In this document: positions 8,681 to 16,396 of the stretch, piece after piece
Layout: the number at the start of each line of letters is the position of its first letter
How positions within the stretch are numbered: the stretch's first letter is position 1
Assembly: GCF_004403185.1 (NCBI RefSeq)
Contig: NZ_SOHJ01000007.1
Location: 143,836 to 207,835 of the forward strand
DNA from: Cryobacterium suzukii
Lineage (GTDB): Bacteria; Actinomycetota; Actinomycetes; Actinomycetales; Microbacteriaceae
DNA length: 64,000 nt
Direction: 5' to 3'
The notes under the pieces: generated by a model
Seen by the model: only the letters and a program-made list of their open reading frames with translations
Told to the model about the DNA's origin: nothing
Database searches by the model: none
Translations under genes and position numbers: made by a program

Positions 8681-9136
8681 ATGCTCCATTTGACACTCAC
8701 GACGCCCCAAGATCTCGACGCAGTCACCGCGTTCCTTCGCGTTGCTGACCTGACGCTCAGCGGACTCGATTCCCCCACTGTGCGACTGTGGACGGCACGC
8801 GACGCCGAAACCGGACGCATCGTTGCCAGCACGGGCTACGAGCGCAGCGACGACAACGAACACGTTCTCATTCGCAGCGTTGCCGTCGCTCCGGCACTCC
8901 GAGGTCTAGGCGTGGGCCTCCAATTGGCACGCTTCGCGCTCGACCGAGCCGCCGAATCCGGAGCAACTCGAGCCTGGCTCTTCAGTCGACGATCCGGACC
9001 GTTCTGGCAAAAAGTCGGATTCGTCTCGGCGGACAGGAGCGAACTCGCGATCGCTCTCGCGTCGACGCATCAGGTGCAGCTCTTCACAGAATCCGGGCAG
9101 CTCCAACGCGAAGTGGCGTGGAGCCGACTTCTCTAG
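8681..9136 (+). CDS. GNAT acetyltransferase, ArsN2-like
   Basis: A 151-residue GNAT starting at the ATG at 8681, which has GGAG four bases upstream; the longer frame from 8624 has no such signal. The N-terminus (TTPQDLDAVTAFLRVADLTL then SGLDS) and the core LIRSVAVAPALRGLGVGLQL (acetyl-CoA loop RGLGVG) resemble ArsN2-type acetyltransferases, some of which act on arsenic-containing antibiotics. No other arsenic gene is nearby, so I would not infer arsenic resistance; the general class is safe and the subfamily is tentative. Confidence 0.75.
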   Translation: MLHLTLTTPQDLDAVTAFLRVADLTLSGLDSPTVRLWTARDAETGRIVASTGYERSDDNEHVLIRSVAVAPALRGLGVGLQLARFALDRAAESGATRAWLFSRRSGPFWQKVGFVSADRSELAIALASTHQVQLFTESGQLQREVAWSRLL

Positions 9137-9273
9137 AGAGATCCGCCCTACGCAATTCTAGGAACGCCTGTAAGGGGAACCCCCTACGAAAAGGCTTTGT
9201 CGTGCTCCAAAAAAGCAGATCACGGTCGACGCTACAGGCATCTAGGAGTCACCCCTTTTGTTCGCACCCGTCG

Positions 9274-9690
9274 TCAACGAAAACGCTCGTCGTCGAATTG
9301 CTGAACGCCACCCGCCATGCTCCACGTGGCGGCAAACGGCATCAGGGTCTCGATGGCGACGACGCGCACTCCCTCAATAGACGGGAGCAGCACCCGGGTA
9401 CCCGGGTAATAATCGAAAAGAACCTGCCGGTCCCGCCCGCACGGGCCGACAACACCGCGCCCGTGATTGCCAACAGCGACGATGGTCGTAATGCCTCGCC
9501 CCCTGTTCGCACGAGCCGCGCCGAGCGCGACCAGTTCGGCGCACGGTCCGCCCGTGAAGTGGAACGTGTTGACCCCGGCGAACATGCGCCCGTCCTCGTC
9601 GCGTACTGGTCCGCGTTGTGCGCATCCCCTTCTATGAAGCCGAGAGACGCGTGGAGGTCGCGCGCCTCAATTAGGTCGGTGCGGGTGTCC
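9274..9690 (-). pseudogene. Cytidine/blasticidin-S deaminase-like remnant
   Basis: The main frame reads MFAGVNTFHFTGGPCAELVA, with the zinc-binding and proton-shuttle motif PCAE of the cytidine deaminase family, followed by GPCGRDRQVLFDYYPG. The usual second zinc motif is PCGxCR; here the second Cys is Arg/Asp-replaced (PCGRDRQ), which would abolish zinc binding. The expected N-terminal part (LIEARDLHASLGFIEGDAHN) is in a different frame, with the shift near 9620. A frameshift plus a lost ligand argue for a dead gene. Confidence 0.65.
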
Positions 9691-9699
9691 AACCGCAGC

Positions 9700-9879
9700 T
9701 CCTTGCGGGCCAGCGAGCCGCGTTAGGAAGAGATCGACTGACTCGTTCTCCAGCATCCGATTAAGAATTTCCCTGTCGAATATAGCTGTCTGTGAGAGCT
9801 GCGGAAGCAATCGGCGAATCTCTTCCGCGACAGCGTCGTCGGCGTGGGTGGCGATCGAAATGGTCAACTGATCTTCCAT
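9700..9879 (-). pseudogene. GNAT N-terminal fragment
   Basis: An ATG at 9879 opens MEDQLTISIATHADDAVAEE, then RRLLPQLS and VDLFLTRLAGPQGAAVG, which reads like the first third of a GNAT acetyltransferase (first strand, helix, second strand). The acetyl-CoA loop and everything after it are missing; the text runs into the deaminase remnant in a different frame. It is too short to fold as an enzyme. Confidence 0.45.
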
Positions 9880-9889
9880 AGGGAGAGGC

Positions 9890-10177
9890 TACCTGTGGCG
9901 CAATGCTCACCTGCGGAACTTCACTCGCTTTGGGATTACGCACTCCCGTGCGGACAAGGTGCAGCAACGAGGCCATGAGCTTGGCCGCCGCGATGCTGTC
10001 TGCGGCAAGATCCGCAACTGGCAGTGGCGACGAAAGCGGCACGGGTCCGGGTAAACGAACCCGATTCGTTAGCTCCGGAAGTTCAGCGGAATCGGAAAGA
10101 AACGTGCTGAGGAAGGTTCCCATCGGTTGCCTCCCGCGCCCTCGACCGTTCACGTGGGCGTGGAGCCAAACGGTCAT
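9890..10177 (-). pseudogene. Possible CoA-transferase (CaiB/BaiF) N-terminal fragment
   Basis: From the ATG at 10177 about 96 codons read MTVWLHAHVNGRG, then LPGPVPLSSPLPVADLAADS and IAAAKLMASLL, ending EVPQVSI. The pattern 'LPS-F-VTDLAAASIAAA ... PRVSVDR' is known to me from the N-termini of actinobacterial family III CoA-transferase-like proteins. The rest of such a protein (about 300 residues) is absent and the GNAT fragment follows directly. The family assignment is tentative; that it is a truncated gene is more secure. Confidence 0.35.
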
Positions 10178-10266
10178 CGGTGAACCCCACTTTATCCCCA
10201 CGGTACGAGTTGCAATTGACGATGCTGAGGCCGAGCAATCAGGCACGGATTAGAGCCGGCGATAGG

Positions 10267-10660
10267 TCAGCTGGCGAGCAGACCAAAGACAGACGCGACA
10301 AGCGTCTGTCCGGCGATCTTGGCCCACCCGCCGAGCCCGAGGCTGCGTTGGTGATGCACTTTGAGGAAGTCGTCGACGAACCCTACGCCAGCCGTGCCTA
10401 TGAACATGAATAGCACGAGCAGTGAAGACGCCGAAATACCCTCGCCGCCGCTGACGATTACCGCGACGAAGAACCCGAATAGCGTCGCCAAGATGATCAC
10501 AATGCCGCCCATTGAGGGCGTTCCACGCTTGGTGTGATGCGACTTCGGACCGTCGGCGGATGAACTGGCCGAGTTCAAGCCGCTTGAACAAACGGACGAA
10601 CAACGGAGTTAGAAGAAGCGAAAAGGCAAGGGCGAGACCGCTGGCCGTTAGTAGAGTCCC
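10267..10660 (-). pseudogene. mraY: mraY fragment (N-terminal third, frameshifted)
   Basis: The readable text is [20 protein letters not shown], then [13 protein letters not shown], then in another frame [20 protein letters not shown], and further on [20 protein letters not shown]. These are the signature parts of phospho-N-acetylmuramoyl-pentapeptide transferase, including the catalytic DD pair. The frame change comes from a loss of about two bases after the codons for QFIR, near 10545. Only about 130 of about 365 residues exist, ending at a stop at 10267. An essential enzyme cannot be encoded by this piece, so an intact mraY must exist elsewhere. Confidence 0.85.
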
Positions 10661-10897
10661 ACTGCGTCAGTGTGGCAGTTGGCTGCCCATATGTCGCACT
10701 ACAGCCGACTATTGCCCACATGACGCGATATCGTCCCAGGCAAGTCCGGGAGATTTACCTGTTGGCGGGCGGACGGCGCTTGGCCTTCTCGAGGGTGCCC
10801 GTAAGCCGAACCCCCTGCGGTAAAGTGGCGGGTCAATCTCCGTGTGCTCAATACTTTCGGCAATCGAAACATTGAGTTCAGCGGCGTGGACCGACAA

Positions 10898-11323
10898 TCA
10901 AAATATCTTCCTCGGTTGTCCATCTGGCGTATGGCCAAACCTGGCTATCAGCAAGAGCACAAGCGCGGTGCCCGATAACACCCCGTCCAGTATTCCGGCA
11001 GGAAGCAGAAAGATCATTAGCGCCAACGTCACGATGCAGTTGATCAAGGAAAGCGCGAGCCCCCAGAGTCGGTTCCGTAACAGCCCGACCGCGCCGAGCA
11101 CACGAAGAGCCGCGAAAACCCCACTCATAGCCATCATGAGATAGAGATTGTCCTGCAAATAGGGAAGCGCGAAGACCTCGGCATTTTCGACTATGGACGC
11201 TGGCGGGATCTGGAGAGCGAGGAGGACAACGACGCCAATGAAGACCAATCCCTCCATAAGTACGCCCTGGACTAGGAGCAACCCGGCCGCCCACCGATAC
11301 TGCCGTCGTTGAATTGTGTCCAC
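10898..11323 (-). CDS. Four-helix membrane protein of unknown function
   Basis: A 141-residue protein with four clear hydrophobic segments: residues about 12-38 (LLLVQGVLMEGLVFIGVVVL), 55-75, 80-100 (LWGLALSLINCIVTLALMIF) and 105-125. The termini are short and polar, ending GHTPDGQPRKIF. I do not recognise the family. Codon use and the intact frame suggest a real gene in spite of its decayed surroundings. The 240 or so bases upstream on the other flank (10661-10897) hold no gene. Confidence 0.6.
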   Translation of the reverse strand: MDTIQRRQYRWAAGLLLVQGVLMEGLVFIGVVVLLALQIPPASIVENAEVFALPYLQDNLYLMMAMSGVFAALRVLGAVGLLRNRLWGLALSLINCIVTLALMIFLLPAGILDGVLSGTALVLLLIARFGHTPDGQPRKIF

Positions 11324-11447
11324 TCCACAACCCTATCGACCGCACAGGGTCCCGGCTGTCGAACCTCCTGCGGGGCTCCGAACGGGCACGAAATTTGCGA
11401 GGCACCCCAAACAAAGTTCGGGTGGCGGGGATGGATATGATTTCGTT

Positions 11448-11969
11448 GTGTCGATCGAGCCAGCTAGAACCCGAATCGCTGCGGTGGCACTCTTCGCCGC
11501 TTGGCTTGTGCACGACGTAGAAGAAGTGTTCACCTTCCCGGCCACGTCCAGGCTGCTCGCCGCACGTTTGGGCACCGACCGGGTGGTAGTTTCTCCGTCG
11601 CAATCTGTACTCGCCATCGCGCTCATGGGAGTGCTTGTTGGCGCGGCCTGCGTTCGCGGCGCACGCACCCAAGGAAGATCACGTCTCTACCGAGCGGTGT
11701 TAGCGGGCTTGGAAGCTCATGTGGTCACGCACATCGCGACTTCGATCTCCTTCAAGAGCTACACCGCTGGACTCATAACGGCACCCCTCGTGATGTTTCC
11801 CGGGGCGCGAGTAGCCCGGGCTGAACTCCGTCGAGGCGGCTCGCCCCTCCTGCCGTCTGACACCGTACATGGCGGGGCGCTTCTGTTCGCCGCGGCAATA
11901 TTTTCGCACTTCATTTCACGCCTCTTCCTCGGAGCAGGTTACCCGCGGGCACGAATCCCACGTATGTAG
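11448..11969 (+). CDS. HXXEE domain membrane protein
   Basis: A 173-residue protein starting with GTG at 11448; the longer frame from 11316 adds a Pro/Arg-rich stretch with no sign of being translated. It carries WLVHDVEEVFTFP near residue 15, matching the HxxEE motif that names the family, and a second His-rich helix EAHVVTHIATSISFKSYTAG near residue 90. Four to five hydrophobic segments make it an integral membrane protein. The conserved His/Glu residues may bind metal, but no activity is established for the family. It diverges from the membrane-protein gene at 10898-11323. Confidence 0.65.
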   Translation: MSIEPARTRIAAVALFAAWLVHDVEEVFTFPATSRLLAARLGTDRVVVSPSQSVLAIALMGVLVGAACVRGARTQGRSRLYRAVLAGLEAHVVTHIATSISFKSYTAGLITAPLVMFPGARVARAELRRGGSPLLPSDTVHGGALLFAAAIFSHFISRLFLGAGYPRARIPRM

Positions 11970-12190
11970 CAAATTCGGCTCCGGCGTCAGCCAAACCTCA
12001 CTTCGTCATCGTGAACGTCCGCTTACAAATTTTTGACGTACTTGTTGAGGCTGTAGGAGCCAGCGGGACAGAGACGAGCGCACGTATCAATTGGCACTCG
12101 GAGCAAGAGCGTCTTGCAGGCGAGCGACGCGAGACCATTGGAATGGATTGTTGTACGTCTGCTATTCCGACGAGTATTGATCGTGTGGGC

Positions 12191-13474
12191 TCAATCTTTT
12201 GGGCGCAGCACGCCTATCTGGTCGATGGCTGGCACCGGCGGTCCCAGCCGCGGCTTGCCGGGTCCGGTGTCACCTGCTCCGACGCGGTTGCTGCGTTCGG
12301 TCAAGCTGACGAGGGCGAGGTGGCGGTCGGCGCTCCAGCAGATCAGTCGACCCTTCTGGTCCTTGTTGCGCCCCAGGATGCCCGCGTCGGCGAGCTGTAC
12401 CAGCGCGCGATGTGCCGCTGCCGTGGACACTCTGTGCCGTGCAGCAACAGTTTCGATGGTTAGCACGGGCTCGCTGGCCAGAGTGTCCAGAATGCGCAAG
12501 ATCACAGCATCACTGCGCGGAGCGGCCGGCGAGATCTCGTGCTGTCTGCGGTAGTGGCTGAGTTCCTCGCGGACCGTCAGGTCAAGTGCCTCGATGTCGA
12601 CAGACAAACGCACTGCGTTTGCGGCAGCCAGCTCAGCCGCGTGGGCAAAGCCAATGATCCACTCGTCCAGTCGAGAGGGCTGTGCCCGGAAGGCCGTCAA
12701 TCCCTCGAGGTACGCATCCTTGTTGCCCGCAAACACCGTGCTAATCGGGATCAGCACGTTCCGCAGCGCATCCGTTCGACGGAGGATCGTGTGGATGAGT
12801 GCACGTCCGGTGCGACCGTTACCGTCGATGAACGGGTGGATAGTTTCGAACTGGGCATGAGCGATCGCTGCCCGCACTATGGGATTGCCCGCTGTTGCGC
12901 TCACGAATAGGCACAGATCATCGACCAGGCGCGGTACCTCGGTCTCTGGCGGAGGTACGAAGTCTGCACGGAGCGGGCTCCAGCCGGGCCCGCCCACCCA
13001 GATTTGCTCAGTTCTCAGCCCGAGCTTGAGCGCGGGCTCGATGATGTGCTGCAGGCGCTCGATATCGGCCGTGGTGACAGCGCGATCGCGATCAGCAAGC
13101 TGCGCGATCGCCGCCTCAGTAGCGCGCACGTTCGCAAGGACGTCCACCGCAACGCGCGTTCCCTGCTGAAGGAGCTCGGCGATAGCGAGCTTCTTGGGGG
13201 TGACGCTGTTTCCTTCGATCCACGACGACGAGATGCTCTCGGAACGAATCAACAGGTGATTGAGGTAGCCCCCGCGGGCGCCGATGCGCTCGTCTGCACG
13301 CGCGAGCACCGCCAGGGCGTCTTCCGCAGCCTGCTGCGCTTCCCGGCCGAGTTGCGACACCGGGGTGCCAAGCGCGTCGGGAACGTACGCTTGATAGCGC
13401 CCCGGTGCCCTGTCCTGACGGCCGAGGTGCGCAGCGTCTTCCGGGTTCCAAAGCAGGTCAACGTAGTGGGGCAT
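12191..13474 (-). CDS. Fic family protein (protein AMPylase/UMPylase type)
   Basis: A 427-residue Fic protein. The catalytic motif HPFIDGNGRTGR is complete at residues 213-224 (catalytic His213). An inhibitory helix of the (S/T)xxxE(G/N) type, SSSWIEGN, lies at 82-89, so the enzyme is probably auto-inhibited in cis (class II). An N-terminal Fic_N-like part (1-95) and a C-terminal winged helix (about 330-400, SDAVILRILDTLASEP, VSTAAAHRALVQLADAG) flank the core; the winged helix suggests DNA binding and self-regulation. No antitoxin gene adjoins it. An inverted repeat lies 40 bases upstream. Confidence 0.9.
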   Translation of the reverse strand: MPHYVDLLWNPEDAAHLGRQDRAPGRYQAYVPDALGTPVSQLGREAQQAAEDALAVLARADERIGARGGYLNHLLIRSESISSSWIEGNSVTPKKLAIAELLQQGTRVAVDVLANVRATEAAIAQLADRDRAVTTADIERLQHIIEPALKLGLRTEQIWVGGPGWSPLRADFVPPPETEVPRLVDDLCLFVSATAGNPIVRAAIAHAQFETIHPFIDGNGRTGRALIHTILRRTDALRNVLIPISTVFAGNKDAYLEGLTAFRAQPSRLDEWIIGFAHAAELAAANAVRLSVDIEALDLTVREELSHYRRQHEISPAAPRSDAVILRILDTLASEPVLTIETVAARHRVSTAAAHRALVQLADAGILGRNKDQKGRLICWSADRHLALVSLTERSNRVGAGDTGPGKPRLGPPVPAIDQIGVLRPKD

Positions 13475-13513
13475 GAGTCACTTCTAACGTCAATGACTGA
13501 GTGAGTATATTTA

Positions 13514-13530
13514 CTTTATCAGTAATAAAG
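13514..13530. promoter_or_regulatory. Inverted repeat upstream of the Fic gene (possible operator)
   Basis: CTTTAT-CAGTA-ATAAAG is a perfect 6-bp inverted repeat with a 5-base spacer, in an AT-rich patch unusual for this GC-rich DNA, 40 bases before the Fic start. The Fic protein ends in a winged-helix domain, so autoregulation at this site is plausible. The TTTATC/TAATAAA text could also contain a -10 box. Confidence 0.4.
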
Positions 13531-13593
13531 GTGATTCAGCCCGCTGGCGCTTCCGCTTGTGCGTTTTGCAGATGGACGTCGGCGAGTACGCGA

Positions 13594-13692
13594 GGCAAGT
13601 CCTGCCTCTACGTGAAACGCCTCGACGCCGTCGACCTCGACCTCGTCGAACGGCTATTTCAGGAGGCCTGGACGGCGCTGCACCCCGAATAA
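13594..13692 (+). pseudogene. DUF1801 protein C-terminal fragment
   Basis: Thirty-two codons read GKSCLYVKRLDAVDLDLVER and end EAWTALHPE followed by a stop. 'TGKSCLYVKRLADVDL' is the conserved C-terminal segment of DUF1801 proteins, which are normally about 130 residues. The N-terminal part is not present upstream in any frame. It is another short remnant in this accessory region. Confidence 0.55.
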
Positions 13693-13721
13693 CTCCGCCC
13701 GCCGACCCGTTGGCCGAGTCC

Positions 13722-14495
13722 TTACGGCGCTTCAACAGCCACACGGAAGATCAGTTCCGTGCCGCTCGCTGTGAGGTCGACGGATATCGTGGCCGATACG
13801 TGCGCGCCAATGGCATCCGCCGGGCCAATCCGCGCGGAGTACCGATCCCCCTGCGTCGTGCGCTGGTCCACCACAAGATCCGACTCGAGTTGAGCGAGGT
13901 CTGCCTCCGTCCAGCCGAAGTTCGGGCCCAGCCGTTCAAGTAGTGCGAAGGCCTCTCCGTACTCGCCGTTTCCCGCGTACGTGGCCTCGACGGCAACGGT
14001 GTGATCGTTCTCCGACCAGACCGTGAAAGAGTCCACGGCGTCCAGGATGAATGCCCCCTCTGGCCCCAATACGCGGATCTCCAGGGGACGCAGCGGTGTC
14101 GTCACGGTTTCACCGCTGGCCGGAAGTCCGAGGTCAGAGGGTGGTGTCGCATCCGGTCGAAGTTGCATCTTGACGACACCCGATCGAGTGAAGTAATCGA
14201 CGCCAGGTTTCGTGAAGGTCGACATGCCGTCGGTTGCCGTTTGGTCTGCGCTGGGGGCGGTGACCGGTACGGCCCACCACGACCCGTTGACTCTGGCGGT
14301 GATGAACCCGACACCACAAATAATGACGACCAGGAGGGCTGCGGGTATCCACGCACGACGTGCCCGCTTTCTAGCGAGCGCGGCAACGGATGTCCCGCCG
14401 GACACCGAATCGCCGAGTTTCACTGGGAACTCACGGCGATGAGGCACTGCGTCAGGGCGCCTCTCGGGGCCGCGATGCTCCGAATACACACGCAC
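13722..14495 (-). CDS. Single-pass membrane protein of unknown function
   Basis: A 257-residue protein. A charged cytoplasmic N-terminus (residues 1-46, ending ARKRARRAW) leads into one membrane segment at about 47-66 (IPAALLVVIICGVGFITARV). The remaining 190 residues would be outside the cell and look like beta-rich soluble sequence (EIRVLGPEGAFILDAVDSFT). No enzyme motif is seen. The N-terminus may begin later than the annotated GTG; the first 25 residues are low in information. I know no family for it. Confidence 0.6.
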   Translation of the reverse strand: MRVYSEHRGPERRPDAVPHRREFPVKLGDSVSGGTSVAALARKRARRAWIPAALLVVIICGVGFITARVNGSWWAVPVTAPSADQTATDGMSTFTKPGVDYFTRSGVVKMQLRPDATPPSDLGLPASGETVTTPLRPLEIRVLGPEGAFILDAVDSFTVWSENDHTVAVEATYAGNGEYGEAFALLERLGPNFGWTEADLAQLESDLVVDQRTTQGDRYSARIGPADAIGAHVSATISVDLTASGTELIFRVAVEAP

Positions 14496-15070
14496 AGACT
14501 CACGATCGACCCCCGTCGGTTAGCGCCAGAGTATCAGGCGTGGCCGGGTTCGTGATCCGGCGTCGGGCCGGGACGGACGGGTGCTGCCCCCACTGGGATT
14601 TGAAACCAAACGTGGCCCCAATCAGGGCCCGGCGGCCGCCCAACTTCCGCGTAAAATCAACGATCCGTGATCACCATGCGAGGCTCACAATCACGCACTT
14701 CTGCCGCGTTTGTGGGCAAAATGTGGGCAAGCCGATGGATGATGGATCGGCTGAGTGAGGTCCGGGCGGACGGAGGTTCGCCCGCCGGCCCACCCGTGAG
14801 GCGTGTCCCGCCGGGCGAAACGCCGGCTTCGTGTGACCTCGGATGATGGCGCACACGACGTGTCGACATAGGCGAGCGCCAAGACTCTCCCTAGGACCAA
14901 TCCGCAGCGCACGCACTACCGTTGCCGTGGACCATAAGGGGCGATCGACGGTGCGGACAGGTGTGAAGCCAATCGCGAGGGGCGCCCGAGCTGATTTACC
15001 CGCACGGGGAACCCCCTGCGCGACGGATCCGCGGCCAATCGGGCCGATTGCCGAGCGCCCAGATTCTGGT
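14496..15070. other. Gene-free stretch with a tRNA-tail-like segment
   Basis: No supported gene in 575 bases. Bases 14585-14607, read on the minus strand (GGTTTCAAATCCCAGTGGGG then GCAGC), look like the T-arm and 3' end of a tRNA, but no anticodon or D arm follows. About 110 bases further right is TGTGGGCAAAATGTGGGCAA (14712-14731). Such truncated tRNA ends are often left by integrated elements. A GAACCCCCTGCG word is at 15009-15020. Confidence 0.3.
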
Positions 15071-15892
15071 TCAGTGGGGGGACCGTAGCTGGTCGCCCGG
15101 CTGGAGCGCCGTGCCGGCTGCGCACCCGAGCTCTCCGGGCTGAAGCAGAATCTTGGGCACCTGCAACACCTGCACGCCGTCGACGTCTCGTTTCACGAGC
15201 AGGCAGTCGTCCCCATCGCCCATCGCGAAGCCGATGTCGCCGTCGACTACCGTCGCCTCGGGATCGAATGCGACCTCACGCTCACCGGTCGGCTGCGGCA
15301 TCCGCTTGACGATCTCGGCGACTATGTCGTCAGCAGATGCCGCGGACGGCGCGTTTGTCAGCACCTCGACGACGAGAGCCTCCGCTCCGTCGGGAACAAC
15401 GTCAACCAAGCGGGTGTCGACCGGAGGGGGGATGCGCTGTGCGTCCGGCGGGCAAACGATGTCGTGGGCGACCGCTGTGTCGTCGCTCCATTCGCCGGGC
15501 TCCTCGGTCGCGACGCCCCAGAAATCGAACTGCGACTCAAAGCAAGCGACGTGCGGCCCTTCGTTCGGGATGGGCTGTATCGTCGCACGAAACTGCAGCG
15601 CTCCAACTAGTTCGCCGTGGATCGCGCCGGGATATGGTTCGTAGCCGATCAACTCGACTACGGTCGATTTCTCGGTGTCGGTGTCCGCCAAGCGGGCATA
15701 GTCATCGATCACGTCCGTCCCCTCACGGTAGAGACCCCGAGAGACGTCAGCGACTGCCTTGCGCGCCGACACTTGTGACACCGCGTCCGACGCCGGGACT
15801 GCTCCCGCGCAACCAGTGAGCGTGCCGCACACCGCGAGGGACAACCATGCGACGGGGCTCGGACGGTGTCGGTTCGAAACGGAATGGCGCAC
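15071..15892 (-). CDS. Predicted lipoprotein of unknown function
   Basis: About 273 residues if started at the GTG at 15892. The N-terminus is a lipoprotein signal peptide: basic residues, hydrophobic SPVAWLSLAVCGTLTGCAG with lipobox LTGC, so the Cys would be lipidated and the protein anchored outside the membrane. The mature part is acidic and contains four further Cys (ACFES, DIVCPPD, DDCLLVK, ELGCAAG), probably forming disulfides. A longer start at 15946 (GTG) adds 18 residues with no signal character. Neither start has a strong ribosome binding site. Family unknown. Confidence 0.65.
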   Translation of the reverse strand: MRHSVSNRHRPSPVAWLSLAVCGTLTGCAGAVPASDAVSQVSARKAVADVSRGLYREGTDVIDDYARLADTDTEKSTVVELIGYEPYPGAIHGELVGALQFRATIQPIPNEGPHVACFESQFDFWGVATEEPGEWSDDTAVAHDIVCPPDAQRIPPPVDTRLVDVVPDGAEALVVEVLTNAPSAASADDIVAEIVKRMPQPTGEREVAFDPEATVVDGDIGFAMGDGDDCLLVKRDVDGVQVLQVPKILLQPGELGCAAGTALQPGDQLRSPH

Positions 15893-16396
15893 GTTGTTGA
15901 TCAAACCACAAGTCGGCCGGATGTTGTTGCGTGGGGGATCGCCCACATCAGCACGGCGTCAACGCCGAAGGCGAAGTCAAGCGGTGGTAATCATGTCATC
16001 GACGGTACCGCGGCTCCCCGCCCGCAAGCCGGACGGTGACCGGGACACCTGTACGCATTTGACACTCTTAAGATGATCCGCGTGGTTCCGGGAGTGCTCG
16101 ATTCCCGTAAACCCCGGCCGAGAAAATGCCCGGTCAAGCGGGGGCTTAGCGGTACGGTCCAACAGCCTGACTGGGAGGTCTTTCGGCTGCGCGCGCGTAT
16201 CCACCAACGAGCAGAATCTCCGGCTCAAAGGAATGTCGTCGTCAGTCTCGGCACTACGGCCGAGAGGACGTTCACCAATCAAGACCGCACCGGAACGAAG
16301 CGTGCCCGGCCAGGCCTTCGCGAGCGGCTCAAGACACACAGCCAAGCCCACACTGATCGCGACTAAACTAGGGACTTCGGTTTAAGGGGTGCGTGC
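15893..16396. other. Intergenic stretch, no supported gene
   Basis: About 500 bases between the divergent lipoprotein and HelR genes. A minus-strand frame at 15977-16351 is open, but it has no family resemblance, no ribosome binding site and unremarkable composition. Just before the HelR start is AAGGGG, its probable ribosome binding site. Confidence 0.4.

Noticed and set aside
14585..14610. A tRNA gene on the minus strand
   Set aside because: Only the T-arm and acceptor end can be matched; anticodon and D arms are absent, so it is at most a fragment.
15977..16351. Minus-strand frame of 124 codons
   Set aside because: No family text, no start signal, and composition does not stand out from the intergenic DNA.
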